Source: Candidatus Omnitrophota bacterium | Lineage (GTDB): Bacteria > Omnitrophota > Gorgyraeia > Zapsychrales > Fredricksoniimonadaceae | Length of the DNA: 8,963 nt | Direction of reading: 5' to 3' | NCBI GenBank assembly: GCA_016206745.1 | Contig: JACQQW010000155.1 | Coordinates: 1-8,963, forward strand | Shown: positions 1 to 8,167 of the stretch, piece after piece | Position numbering within the stretch: the first letter of the stretch is position 1 | Layout of the letters: each line of letters opens with the position of its first letter | Notes under the pieces: model-generated | Database searches by the model: none | What the model saw: only the letters and a program-made list of their open reading frames with translations | What the model was told of the DNA's origin: nothing | Made by a program: the position numbers and the translations under genes

Positions 1-1
1 G

Positions 2-1714
2 CCCTGGGCCTGGATGTTTAAGTTATTGGGCCATGATTTCTTTATCACCGGCTCAGGCGTCGGCGGGACCCAGGGGAGGTTAAACAATATTTTGAATCCG
101 TTGAACTATTTTGCGCCGGACAATCATCACGCCGGCCTGCCCTTGGGGGAATGTGTGCCCGGTATTTTGGATTTTGCCCATAATCGCTGGGATTATTCCT
201 GGCCATTCATCGGTTGGGGAGTCGTGGCTTTTGCCATCGCTGGTCTTTTATGTTCCAAGCACCGGGCCAAATGGCCTTTTGCGATGGCCATTGCTCTGGT
301 CATTTTGGCCAATGCCCCGGTAAAATTATTGAGCCTGTGGTCCGTGGCCCATTGGATCAACGCTTTCACCAATCCGTTTAGTTTCTTATTGCGTTCATTC
401 CACATGCCGGTGCTGTTGATGCCGTTTTTATTCCTGCCTCTGGCGGCGCTGGGTCTGCAGGCGGCCTGGGACTTTGCCCGCCGGGGTGATGGCCGCCGCA
501 AAGGGGCTGTGGCGGGCATTATCGGCATGGTGTTGACGGCGGATTTAGGCATGGCCGCGGTATACGCCCGTCAATATCCGCCTCCGGGCATGGAGGCGGC
601 CCCACGTGTCCGTTTTGCTTTGGCAGGAGCCCGCCCCCTGTTTTTGGATTATCAAAACCCTTTGCATTTGCCCTTTCGGGAATATGTCCGCGCCTTACCC
701 GTGCCGACCCCGGACCCGCAGTTGAATTCCGGGCAAAATTTATACGGTTTGTTTTATAAATATTCCCCTCTGGAGCGGTATTTCCGTGAGCCCAATCTTT
801 ACGATCCGCTGCCTAAAGCGTACAAGGATTTTTATAATGACCAGGACGGGCAAGGGCATAATTTTACGGAATATTATTTAAACCAGGACACCCGGTGGAT
901 ATTTATCGCGGATGCCGCTGTGCCATCGGAACTTATGCCCAGGCCGGTGTGGCTGTCTTTGCATTTGGAGCGGCGCATTGCCCTGGTGGAGGGGGCAGGT
1001 CCCGCTGCTCCCGGGGTGGTCACACGGGGGCAGGATATCCCTGCCGCAATGAACTCCCCGGCGCCCGCGCGGGCCAGGACGTTTTCATTTGATTGTTCCC
1101 AGGCCCGGCGCCGGGCCGGAAAAGAGTTTATGGAATATTATTTTAACCTGCCGGCGGATTTTCCCAAATACGAGGCCACTTCTATTTTTACCAAAGATAA
1201 AGAGCGTATAAAAGCTGCCGTGGATGCGCTTGAGTTATTGCCGGTCCAGGGTAAAATAACCGGGCCTTTTAATTTTGATGTGAACAATGTTAGAAAAGGG
1301 CAGTTGGCGGTTTCCCTGCCGGCGGATTACCCTTCGGAAGGTAAAAAGATTCGTTTGACGCTGACCCAATCCGGGGAAATTCTAAATGTCTGGCGCAATG
1401 AACACGACCGTATAGGATTGACCTATTTGGCCGCTGCCGGCGGGTGGATGGTCATACATCTGCCCTATGATCCCAAATGGCGTATCAGTATCGACGGTCA
1501 ACCGGCGCAGGTGTGGCGGGTGAATAAATATTTCATCGGAACACCGGTCACTCAGGGGCGGCATCAAGTGCTCATCGAATACTGGCCGTCCGGTCTTTTA
1601 AGGCCCTTGATTCTTGTTTCGATCATCTTGACCTTTGCCGCCCTGGCCGGCGCGGTCATTTTTGGTTTGCGGCGGGAACATAAAAACCCGGCTAATAAGA
1701 AAAGAATGTGGTAA
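2..1714 (+). CDS. YfhO-like polytopic membrane protein, 5'-truncated by window edge
   Basis: Partial gene: the reading frame is open to the left edge (four codons precede the first ATG at 14), and YfhO-family proteins are usually much longer than the 566 residues after that ATG, so the N-terminal membrane half probably lies outside. Counting from that Met, hydrophobic segments lie near residues 65-82, 88-110, 126-150 and 164-185. A long, aromatic-rich soluble region follows to about 530, then a last transmembrane helix (about 533-556) and a short basic tail. The region at about 485-527 (YDPKWRISIDGQ, then VNKYFIGTPV, then HQVLIEYWPSG) is the beta-sandwich ending typical of YfhO-like proteins. 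In that family the membrane part is GT-C-like and is linked to glycosylation of cell-wall or lipid-linked polymers; the specific donor and acceptor cannot be read here. It is the first gene of a tight co-directional run, with the next gene 14 nt downstream. Confidence 0.75.
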   Translation, partial: PWAWMFKLLGHDFFITGSGVGGTQGRLNNILNPLNYFAPDNHHAGLPLGECVPGILDFAHNRWDYSWPFIGWGVVAFAIAGLLCSKHRAKWPFAMAIALVILANAPVKLLSLWSVAHWINAFTNPFSFLLRSFHMPVLLMPFLFLPLAALGLQAAWDFARRGDGRRKGAVAGIIGMVLTADLGMAAVYARQYPPPGMEAAPRVRFALAGARPLFLDYQNPLHLPFREYVRALPVPTPDPQLNSGQNLYGLFYKYSPLERYFREPNLYDPLPKAYKDFYNDQDGQGHNFTEYYLNQDTRWIFIADAAVPSELMPRPVWLSLHLERRIALVEGAGPAAPGVVTRGQDIPAAMNSPAPARARTFSFDCSQARRRAGKEFMEYYFNLPADFPKYEATSIFTKDKERIKAAVDALELLPVQGKITGPFNFDVNNVRKGQLAVSLPADYPSEGKKIRLTLTQSGEILNVWRNEHDRIGLTYLAAAGGWMVIHLPYDPKWRISIDGQPAQVWRVNKYFIGTPVTQGRHQVLIEYWPSGLLRPLILVSIILTFAALAGAVIFGLRREHKNPANKKRMW

Positions 1715-1728
1715 TATAGACAAAATTT

Positions 1729-3159
1729 ATGCCTGATTCTTCTTTTGATTTCTGCATTGTAGGGGCGGGCCCAAGCGGGCTGACTGCGGCGTATCAACTG
1801 CTTAAAAGCGGCTGCAGCGTTGTGCTCATTGAGCGTCAGGGCCGTGTGGGCGGCCTGGCCAAAAGCTATGATTACGGCGGGCAGATTTTCGATACCGGGC
1901 CGAAACGTTTTCACACCGACGATCCCATTGTGTTGGATTTTATCCAGGAAATCACTAAAGGCCATATCACCAAAATCGGCCGTTCGACCAAGGTCTATTT
2001 TTTGGGCAACTATTTCGAATGGCCCCTGCAGAGCAAAGACCTGCTGAAAATGCCGTTGGGCGTTTCCCTCAAATGCGCCCTGGATCTGCTTAAAGAGCGG
2101 CCCATCACCGACAAGTCTTCCTTTCACCAGTACATCAATTCGAAATACGGGGAAACGCTGTACTCCGTATTCTTTAAGCCCTATACGCAGAAATTCCTGC
2201 GCTGGGACACCGAGGACATCCATTCGGACTGGGCCTCCACCGGGATCAACCGCACCGTCATCGACAAGCGCATCAAGGCCAACTCGCTGTTTGATCTGTT
2301 CAAGGCCCTGCTTTTGCCCGCAAAGGTGGAGACGGAATTCCTTTATCCCACCGAAGGCGGGTTTGGAGGTTTTTATGAGCAGTTGCTTGGGCTTTGCCGG
2401 GACTATCCGGGATTTCGCTTGATCCTGTCCGATACCATTGTGCGTTTGTCCGACGATGGAAAGCAATTTGAGGCGCAGACGGGGGCGGGGGAAAGGCTGA
2501 CATTTACGGACTTGATTTGGACCGGGAATTTGAATGCCTTAAGCGGCATTGTGGCCACCCAACATACCCATGTGCATTATTTGAACACCATTTTTTATAA
2601 CCTCATTTGCCGCCAACAGGGGGTGGCCAGCCGGCAAACGGCCCAATGGATTTACGTCAGCCGCGGGGACAGTTTGATCAGCCGCCTTACTTGCATGAAA
2701 GAATTTGCGCCGTATACCTGTGGGGAAGGTCATTATAATATCATTGCCGAACTGACGGATTCACAGGCCAATCCGGTGTATTTCCGCGATCCGGACCGGC
2801 ACATCGATGGGATCTTGAATGAATTGGTGAAGATGAGGTTTTTAAAGCATAGAAAGCATGTGGAGTCGGTGCATGTGGTGCCGGTCGAGGACACCTATCC
2901 GATTTACCACCGCGGTTACAATAAAGATTTCGGTTCCGCCGCGGCCGGGATCAAGAAATTTTCCAAACGCATCCATCTCCTGGGCCGCTGCGGGGCTTTT
3001 TGGTATAATAACTCCGACCATTCCATCCGTTTTGCCATTGAAATGGCCGGCCAGCTGTTGGGCCGTCAACGCCGGGAATTTGATTACCGCGCCTATTTCG
3101 GGGGGTCTTATCCTGCCGTGGGCGGGCCTTCTCCGGGCAATGCGGGACAAGGGGCCTGA
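1729..3159 (+). CDS. FAD-dependent oxidoreductase, UDP-galactopyranose mutase / protoporphyrinogen oxidase-like
   Basis: A 476-aa soluble flavoprotein. The N-terminus is a classical dinucleotide-binding Rossmann fold: G12-x-G14-x-x-G17 after a hydrophobic strand, E35 at the end of the second strand for the FAD ribose, then R39-x-G41-G42. The stretch D55-T-G-P58-K-R-F61-H62-T63 resembles the GP..FHT segment of UDP-galactopyranose mutases and related amine-oxidase-superfamily proteins. Near the C-terminus, G419-R-C-G422 followed by the WYNNSDHSIRFAIEMAG stretch is the usual second FAD contact. Such proteins are common in polysaccharide loci, where they isomerise or oxidise a sugar nucleotide or act on a lipid-linked sugar; the substrate here is unknown. 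It is not close enough by eye to call it glf. The ATG at 1729 is chosen because the Rossmann motif starts six residues later; only weak A-rich sequence precedes it. The next gene starts 5 nt after its stop. Confidence 0.8.
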   Translation: MPDSSFDFCIVGAGPSGLTAAYQLLKSGCSVVLIERQGRVGGLAKSYDYGGQIFDTGPKRFHTDDPIVLDFIQEITKGHITKIGRSTKVYFLGNYFEWPLQSKDLLKMPLGVSLKCALDLLKERPITDKSSFHQYINSKYGETLYSVFFKPYTQKFLRWDTEDIHSDWASTGINRTVIDKRIKANSLFDLFKALLLPAKVETEFLYPTEGGFGGFYEQLLGLCRDYPGFRLILSDTIVRLSDDGKQFEAQTGAGERLTFTDLIWTGNLNALSGIVATQHTHVHYLNTIFYNLICRQQGVASRQTAQWIYVSRGDSLISRLTCMKEFAPYTCGEGHYNIIAELTDSQANPVYFRDPDRHIDGILNELVKMRFLKHRKHVESVHVVPVEDTYPIYHRGYNKDFGSAAAGIKKFSKRIHLLGRCGAFWYNNSDHSIRFAIEMAGQLLGRQRREFDYRAYFGGSYPAVGGPSPGNAGQGA

Positions 3160-3164
3160 CGCGC

Positions 3165-4706
3165 ATGGACAAGCCACATTTGACCATGCGGGGTCTGTGG
3201 GTCATTCTGGTGCTGGAATACGTTTTTATTTTCGGCGTGATTTTTAATTATGACCTGGCTTCTTTTCAAGGTGAGAAAATCACCTCCCACTCCTGGGTTT
3301 TGTCCAACGGCAAACAATGGCGCTGGGAGGACTTTGGCAGGTTTTTGAATACGGAAGTCATTGAGTTAAGCGGTGACCGGCTTTCCAGGCCGGTGTCCAA
3401 TTTTGTGGAAGTGCTCAACGCCAAATTCCGCGCCAATTGCTGGGATCTTTTTCCGCCGCACCCCTCTTTTTCCATCATGTGGTTTTTGTCCTTCATTGCC
3501 TTGCCTTATTTTTTGTTTCATTTTTTCCGCAACATGGGTTGCGCCGCCGCTGTTGCTTTTGCCGGCACCTGCTGGTATCTGGCTTCGGCGGGGTTTTTAA
3601 GCCCCCTGGCCATGCTGTTTCATCCAGCCAAGGGCCTGGTCAATCTTTTGGGCGTGCTGGCATTGTTTATGGGGTCGAAGTTTCACGCCCATTTTGCCCA
3701 AAACCCCGGCAGATGTTCGGTGCGGGACCTTCGCCACGGCTGGTTTTATGCCGCCGGTTTCTTTATATGCCTGGTGTTGGCGTTGTTTTCCGACGAAACG
3801 GCCATTTTTGTTTATGTCATGGCCGCGGCCTTTTTTGTCCCCTTGTTCTGGAAGCTCAAAGAACGGTGGCTGCTGGCCGCAGGGATGTTGTGCCTTCCTG
3901 TTTTCTATGGATGGGCGATCCGCTGGGGACTGCCGGCCCTGCATTTTGGACTCAGCGGCCATGCCAATGACCTGCGCCATTTTGTTTCTTACCCGCGCCT
4001 CATGGATTTATTTCTTCCCAATGTTAAGAATTTGATGACCAATTTTTATTGGCTGTTGGGCGACCATCCGCATTTGCGGTGCAATCTCTTTGCTTTTCGG
4101 GCGTTCCCGCATCTGTTCGCGCTGCAGGCGGCGTACACCCTGGCCGTGGCCGTGCTTATGTATGCGTTTATTCGCAATTTTGATAAACGCCGCCTGCGCG
4201 CCATCATCACCTGCGTCTTGCTGGCCCTTGCTTTTGTGTTTTTCCATACGTTTCAATTGTCCAATAATGCCCGTATTTGGGGGGTGTGGTGGTACGGAAG
4301 CTTGTTTTCTCTGGTGTATGCCCTGCTGTTGACGTTTATTTTACAGCAGGCGTGGGAAGGGAGCAAGACGCCGCTATTGCGGCAATGGCTGCTGCCTGTT
4401 GCCGCGATCATGGTCTGCCACGCCCTGGTGTTTTCCACTTACCGCATCAATTATTTTAAGGCCAATTCCGGCCCCCATTTTGAAGGCAATCCATTTAAAC
4501 CAACCAGCGTTGAGCAGTACAAATATTACAGTTTTTTAGACAGCCTGCGCCGCAGCCGGTGCAAATACCTGTACACGGCGCGGCAATGGGCCCGGGCCAA
4601 ACATAAAAACGCGCCCTCAACGCCGCAGGGCGATGCGTGCATCGCGCCATTGGAGAATGACAGTGTTTTTAAAGTGGAGACCCTTTATTTATCCGTGGAG
4701 CTGTGA
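3165..4706 (+). CDS. Polytopic membrane protein of unknown family, possibly GT-C glycosyltransferase-like
   Basis: A 513-aa integral membrane protein. A first hydrophobic helix (about residues 9-30) is followed by a large probably extracytoplasmic loop to about residue 100 with W-E-D-F-G-R-F and RPVSNFVEVLNAKF segments. About eight or more further hydrophobic stretches rich in Phe, Trp and Leu follow, and a soluble C-terminal tail of about 80 residues (from about 435). An N-terminal helix followed by an acidic, aromatic first loop is the architecture of GT-C enzymes that use polyprenyl-phosphate sugars, but I recognise no specific family, so the role is inference from topology and neighbours. 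ATG 3165 is chosen because it lies just 5 nt after the upstream stop, with AAGGGG about 10 nt before it. ATG 3186 is a possible shorter start without a clear ribosome site. The stop overlaps a possible GTG start of the next gene. Confidence 0.7.
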   Translation: MDKPHLTMRGLWVILVLEYVFIFGVIFNYDLASFQGEKITSHSWVLSNGKQWRWEDFGRFLNTEVIELSGDRLSRPVSNFVEVLNAKFRANCWDLFPPHPSFSIMWFLSFIALPYFLFHFFRNMGCAAAVAFAGTCWYLASAGFLSPLAMLFHPAKGLVNLLGVLALFMGSKFHAHFAQNPGRCSVRDLRHGWFYAAGFFICLVLALFSDETAIFVYVMAAAFFVPLFWKLKERWLLAAGMLCLPVFYGWAIRWGLPALHFGLSGHANDLRHFVSYPRLMDLFLPNVKNLMTNFYWLLGDHPHLRCNLFAFRAFPHLFALQAAYTLAVAVLMYAFIRNFDKRRLRAIITCVLLALAFVFFHTFQLSNNARIWGVWWYGSLFSLVYALLLTFILQQAWEGSKTPLLRQWLLPVAAIMVCHALVFSTYRINYFKANSGPHFEGNPFKPTSVEQYKYYSFLDSLRRSRCKYLYTARQWARAKHKNAPSTPQGDACIAPLENDSVFKVETLYLSVEL

Positions 4707-4717
4707 CGGCCGCGCGC

Positions 4718-4721
4718 GGGA
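4718..4721 (+). promoter_or_regulatory. Shine-Dalgarno site deciding start of the next membrane protein
   Basis: GGGAG-type sequence (core GGAG at 4718-4721) lies 8 nt before ATG 4730, an ideal spacing. The competing GTG at 4703, which would give a 4-nt GTGA overlap with the upstream stop and nine more residues, has its GGAG only 2 nt away. The ATG is therefore preferred. Confidence 0.55.
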
Positions 4722-4729
4722 GTATTGCC

Positions 4730-6241
4730 ATGCCCAGTTTGATTATTAAGAGGCCCTTTTTTTTGTTCGCATTATTGTTGGTCCTCTCATTCATCGCCTT
4801 CGCCCCTTCCTTTTTTACGGATTTTGGCATGCACAATGATTATTCCATGTTTGACAATACGGGCAATCCCTGGCTGAGGTCCATAGAGTCATACGCCATG
4901 GTGGAAAAGGGCAGGTTTTTAGGGGGCATTTTATTTTCGGTGGTGTGCGCTTCGCTGACAACCATCCATGATTTCGCCAAAGTAAGGGTCCTTTCCTATC
5001 TGTTTGCCATTTTGGCCGCGGCCGGGATCATTTATTTGCTGCGCAGGCGCTATCGCCTTGAGGCCAACTGGTCCATCCTGATCGCGTTTGGCATTTTATT
5101 TTTACCCACGTCCCAAGTCAATATCCTTTGGGTCTGCGAGTTTATGCAGGGCTCATTTTCGGTTTTTTTGACCGTGTTATGCTGTGCGTTGAGAGAAGCG
5201 TCCCGCGGTAAAAGCAAGACCGGCACGGCCGCGGCGTTTGTGCTTTTGATCGCCATCATTTTTATTTATCCATCCACGGCCCTTTTTATAACGGCATTGT
5301 TTCTGGCCCGGCTTTTGTTTTTAGAAGGACCGTGGCCGGCCATCCGGCGGCAGGCTTGGTTTGATGCGGCCTTCGTGGGGCTGGCCATGGCGGGTTACCG
5401 CCTGGTTGACCAATATATTGTCATGAATATTGCCGCCCATTATGGCATCAGCTCTCATACGGGGGATGAAGGCGACACCGGCATAACCGGCAATTTCCTG
5501 GCCAAACTGCCCCTGCTGCGGCAAGTTTTGCTGGTTTCCTTAAGCGGCGCATGGCACCCGTTATTGCAAGAGTGGGGGGCGGCGATCCCCGTCGCCATCA
5601 TGGGCGCCTGCGCGGCATGCGCCTGGCACTGCCAGAAGCGCATTGCTTGGTTTTCTTCGACGGCCCTGCAGAAAACCCTCTTTTTCTTGGTTTTGTTGGC
5701 CCTGTCCATCGCCCCTTGCTTGTTGGCCAAAGAATATTTTAATCTCAGCGGCTACAGGATCCTTTTGCCGCCTGCCGCGCTTATCGTGGTCATGCTGTTT
5801 TACGCGCTTATCCAGACAGACTCTCTGGCCAGGCGCAGGTATCACAGCGGTATTGTCCTCGCCCTGGCCATTGCCATGACCCTCGCGGCTTTTGCCGTTT
5901 GTTTCTGGAATGTCGGCAATGTGGTCAACAACCATGACCGGGAATTGAAGTTCGCGCGCGCCAGGATCAATGCTTGCGACACGGCCAACGTCAACCGGTA
6001 TCTTGTTTTCAGGATCCCGGTCGGAAATGCTTACATCAAGCAAAAAATGTTTTACGAATTTAACTTTGTCATCAAAATGGCAGGGGAAACGCAGTCCATT
6101 GTTACCCAGCTTTTGAAGGAGAAGGGGACCTATAACCCCGACTACAGGACGTTTTTTTTATCTGAGCCGTTTATCATTAAGCTGTACGCGCCGACCCCGC
6201 AGGATTGCGTGATCAATTTAAATGAGGCCGTTGATAAATAG
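4730..6241 (+). CDS. Polytopic membrane protein, GtrII-type glucosyltransferase-like
   Basis: A 503-aa membrane protein from ATG 4730 (512 aa if GTG 4703 is used). It begins with a short basic segment (IIKRP) and a strong hydrophobic helix, then a loop carrying HNDYSMFDN and, 20-30 residues on, the EKGRFLGGIL stretch. An Asp-containing first loop followed by a GR(F/W)L element resembles GtrII/GtrB-linked O-antigen glucosyltransferases, which move glucose from undecaprenyl-phosphate to a surface glycan on the periplasmic side. Roughly nine to ten further hydrophobic segments follow, and a soluble C-terminal region of about 105 residues after the last helix. The family call rests on topology and these weak motifs only; a generic GT-C or unknown membrane protein is the alternative. 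Its position between another polytopic protein and an AsnB homologue fits surface-glycan work. The next gene starts 20 nt after its stop. Confidence 0.7.
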   Translation: MPSLIIKRPFFLFALLLVLSFIAFAPSFFTDFGMHNDYSMFDNTGNPWLRSIESYAMVEKGRFLGGILFSVVCASLTTIHDFAKVRVLSYLFAILAAAGIIYLLRRRYRLEANWSILIAFGILFLPTSQVNILWVCEFMQGSFSVFLTVLCCALREASRGKSKTGTAAAFVLLIAIIFIYPSTALFITALFLARLLFLEGPWPAIRRQAWFDAAFVGLAMAGYRLVDQYIVMNIAAHYGISSHTGDEGDTGITGNFLAKLPLLRQVLLVSLSGAWHPLLQEWGAAIPVAIMGACAACAWHCQKRIAWFSSTALQKTLFFLVLLALSIAPCLLAKEYFNLSGYRILLPPAALIVVMLFYALIQTDSLARRRYHSGIVLALAIAMTLAAFAVCFWNVGNVVNNHDRELKFARARINACDTANVNRYLVFRIPVGNAYIKQKMFYEFNFVIKMAGETQSIVTQLLKEKGTYNPDYRTFFLSEPFIIKLYAPTPQDCVINLNEAVDK

Positions 6242-6261
6242 GGCGCTGTCCCCTGATACAT

Positions 6262-8130
6262 ATGTGCGGAATTATTGCCCACCTCAGCTTCGACGATCAA
6301 TGCCGCATCAGCGAGCCTCATCTTAAACAATTAAATGATCTTTTGACCCATCGCGGTCCCGACGATCAGGGGCTGTTCCTGCAGGGGAATGTCGCCCTGA
6401 GTATGCGCCGTTTGTCCATTGTCGACTTGCCCGGCGGTCACCAGCCCATGACATCGGCTGATGGGCGATTTACCATCGTTTTTAACGGCGAAATTTATAA
6501 TCATCGTGATTTGCGCGCGGTTTTACTCAAATTGGGTTTTCCCGCCCATACCCACAGCGATACTGAAACGCTGCTGTATGCCTGCGCGGCGTGGGGTAAA
6601 GAGTGTGTGGGCAAACTCAACGGCATGTTCGCGTTTGCGGTTTGGGACCGGAAAGAGCAGGAGCTTTTTGTGGCCCGTGACCGTGTGGGCATGAAGCCTT
6701 TGTATTATGCCAGCGACGGAAAACGCATCATGTTTGCCTCGGAGCTGACCCCCATCGCGCGCAGCGGGTTCTTTGATGCGCGGTTAAACCATAAAGCCAT
6801 TTGCGATTATCTGAGTTATTGGTATATCTGCGAACCGGAAACAATATTTCGGAACATTTATCAATTGCCTCCCGGACATTATGCTCTCATCCGCAAGGGA
6901 CAAATGCGTATACAACGGTACTGGCAAATTCCTGCGGAAAAAGAACAGGACATCTCTTTTAATGAAGCGGCCCGGCAGTTGGACCATTTGCTCAAAGATG
7001 CGGTCAAGCTGCATTTGGGCGCGGACGTGCCTTTAGGGACTTTTTTAATCGGGGGCATTGATTCCGGTTTGGTCACGGCCATGGCCGCGGCCCAAGTGCC
7101 GCGGCAGATCCAGTCTTTTGCCATTGGTTTTAAAGAAGCCGGCTACGATGAAACGCCCCTGGCCCGCATAAGCGCCCAAAGGCACGGGGTCAGGCTGGAT
7201 GTGCATATTATGGAAGACATCACTCCGCCTTTGGTGGAAGAAATTATTTCCGCCTTTGATGAGCCGCTGGGCAATGCCAGTTATGTGCCCGCGTATTTGC
7301 TGGCCCGCGCGGCCCGCGCCAAAATGAAGGTGGTCTTGACCGGCGACGGAGGGGACGAGCTTTTTGGCGGCTACCCCACCTATCAGGCGCCGTATTATCA
7401 AAATATGTGGCAATCGCTTCCAGGTCCGCTTAAGAATCTAATCAAGCAAGCGGTCCATCGCCTGCCGGTTTCGCACCGGCGCATTTCCTTGGACTACCGT
7501 TTAAAGCAATTGATGCAGGGCATTGACCTGGATTACCGGCGGGCACATTGCGCCTGGCGCGAGGTGTGCTCTTTGGCCGCGCAGAAGGATTTATGGCGTG
7601 AAGAATTATGGGGCGCAGGGTCCTATGATCCTTTCAACGTGGCGGCGCGGTATTTCGCCAGGGCCAAAGGATTGTCGGTGGTGAACCAATTGATGTATGT
7701 GGACCTAAACACGTATTTATTAAACGATCACCTGCGCAAAGTCGACCGCATGACCATGGCCCATGGCCTGGAAGCCAGGATCCCCTTGCTGGACCACCGC
7801 ATCGTGGAATTTGCCATGCGTTTGCCCGCGGAACATAAAATCACCTTAAGCCGGACCAAAAAAATTTTAAAAGCTGTGGCCCGGCGCTATTTACCGCCGC
7901 AGGTCATCAAGGGAGAGAAAAAGGGCCTGACCTCGCCCATTGCCGGCTGGCTCAGCCAAGAGTTGAAAGACTATGCCGGGGACCAGCTCAAAGGCGGCAT
8001 CGTCGAAGAGTTGTTCCAAAAGGCCGCGGTGGACAAGCTGTGCCGGGACCACTGGGACAAACGCAAAGACCACAGCCGTTTATTATGGGCGTTATTGACG
8101 CTGCAGGTATGGCATAAAAACTTAAAATAG
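6262..8130 (+). CDS. asnB: Asparagine synthase (glutamine-hydrolysing) homologue, amidotransferase of a glycan locus
   Basis: A 622-aa class-II glutamine amidotransferase fused to an ATP-dependent asparagine-synthase domain, the full family length. The start is certain because Cys2 after the initiator Met is the glutaminase nucleophile (MCGI). R50-L-S-I, F73-N-G-E76-I-Y-N and S98-D-T-E101 form the glutamine pocket, and the A-R-D-R-V-G-M-K-P-L stretch closes this domain near residue 150. The synthetase domain starts near 230. It has G361-D-G-G-D-E-L-F-G-G and the YLLNDHLRKVDRMTM segment followed by EARIPLLDHR, and ends with KKILKAVARRYLPP and a KKGLTSP element. The PP-loop normally reads SGGxDSS; here residues 263-269 read IGGIDSG, so the first Ser and the last Ser are replaced. 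True AsnB makes asparagine from aspartate; paralogues in polysaccharide loci are thought to amidate other carboxylates, such as uronic acids, and that is likely here. No clear Shine-Dalgarno site precedes it. Confidence 0.92.
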   Translation: MCGIIAHLSFDDQCRISEPHLKQLNDLLTHRGPDDQGLFLQGNVALSMRRLSIVDLPGGHQPMTSADGRFTIVFNGEIYNHRDLRAVLLKLGFPAHTHSDTETLLYACAAWGKECVGKLNGMFAFAVWDRKEQELFVARDRVGMKPLYYASDGKRIMFASELTPIARSGFFDARLNHKAICDYLSYWYICEPETIFRNIYQLPPGHYALIRKGQMRIQRYWQIPAEKEQDISFNEAARQLDHLLKDAVKLHLGADVPLGTFLIGGIDSGLVTAMAAAQVPRQIQSFAIGFKEAGYDETPLARISAQRHGVRLDVHIMEDITPPLVEEIISAFDEPLGNASYVPAYLLARAARAKMKVVLTGDGGDELFGGYPTYQAPYYQNMWQSLPGPLKNLIKQAVHRLPVSHRRISLDYRLKQLMQGIDLDYRRAHCAWREVCSLAAQKDLWREELWGAGSYDPFNVAARYFARAKGLSVVNQLMYVDLNTYLLNDHLRKVDRMTMAHGLEARIPLLDHRIVEFAMRLPAEHKITLSRTKKILKAVARRYLPPQVIKGEKKGLTSPIAGWLSQELKDYAGDQLKGGIVEELFQKAAVDKLCRDHWDKRKDHSRLLWALLTLQVWHKNLK

Positions 8131-8138
8131 CTGGAGGT

Positions 8139-8167
8139 AGTATATATTTTATTGACAGAGTATATAC
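8139..8167. repeat. Paired AGTATATA boxes, candidate operator of the antitoxin
   Basis: AGTATATA occurs at 8139-8146 and again at 8159-8166, exactly 20 bp apart (about two helical turns). The second box lies inside the perfect 8-bp palindrome GTATATAC (8160-8167), and the first inside the near-identical GTATATAT. The boxes flank the -35 element, so a dimeric regulator bound to both would cover RNA polymerase's site. AbrB-type antitoxins usually repress their own promoter through such symmetric sites, but binding here is inferred. Confidence 0.45.

Noticed and set aside
1102..1117. Perfect 16-bp GC palindrome GGCCCGGCGCCGGGCC
   Set aside because: It lies inside the YfhO-like gene in an Arg/Ala-rich stretch (QARRRAGK) and is explained by GC-rich codons; there is no second copy or adjacent signal.
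1564..2466. Long 300-codon open frame on the - strand
   Set aside because: It is antisense to the end of the YfhO-like gene and the FAD enzyme, whose motifs are clear on the + strand; its translation shows no domain and it is a shadow of GC-rich codons.
4322..4350. 8-bp inverted repeat CCTGCTGT / ACAGCAGG with a 13-nt loop
   Set aside because: It is within a coding membrane segment, has no T run after it and is not near a gene boundary.
4630..4645. Near-palindrome GCGATGC-GT-GCATCGC
   Set aside because: It is inside the coding tail of the 513-aa membrane protein; the loop is too short for a hairpin and no role is evident.
5561..6043. 160-codon open frame on the - strand
   Set aside because: It is antisense to the GtrII-like membrane protein, is low-complexity and charged, and has no ribosome site or family motif.
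8133..8137. Strong GGAGG Shine-Dalgarno-like sequence just after asnB
   Set aside because: The only frame that could use it, from TTG 8152, gives 26 residues across the promoter with no recognisable sequence, so it is probably chance.
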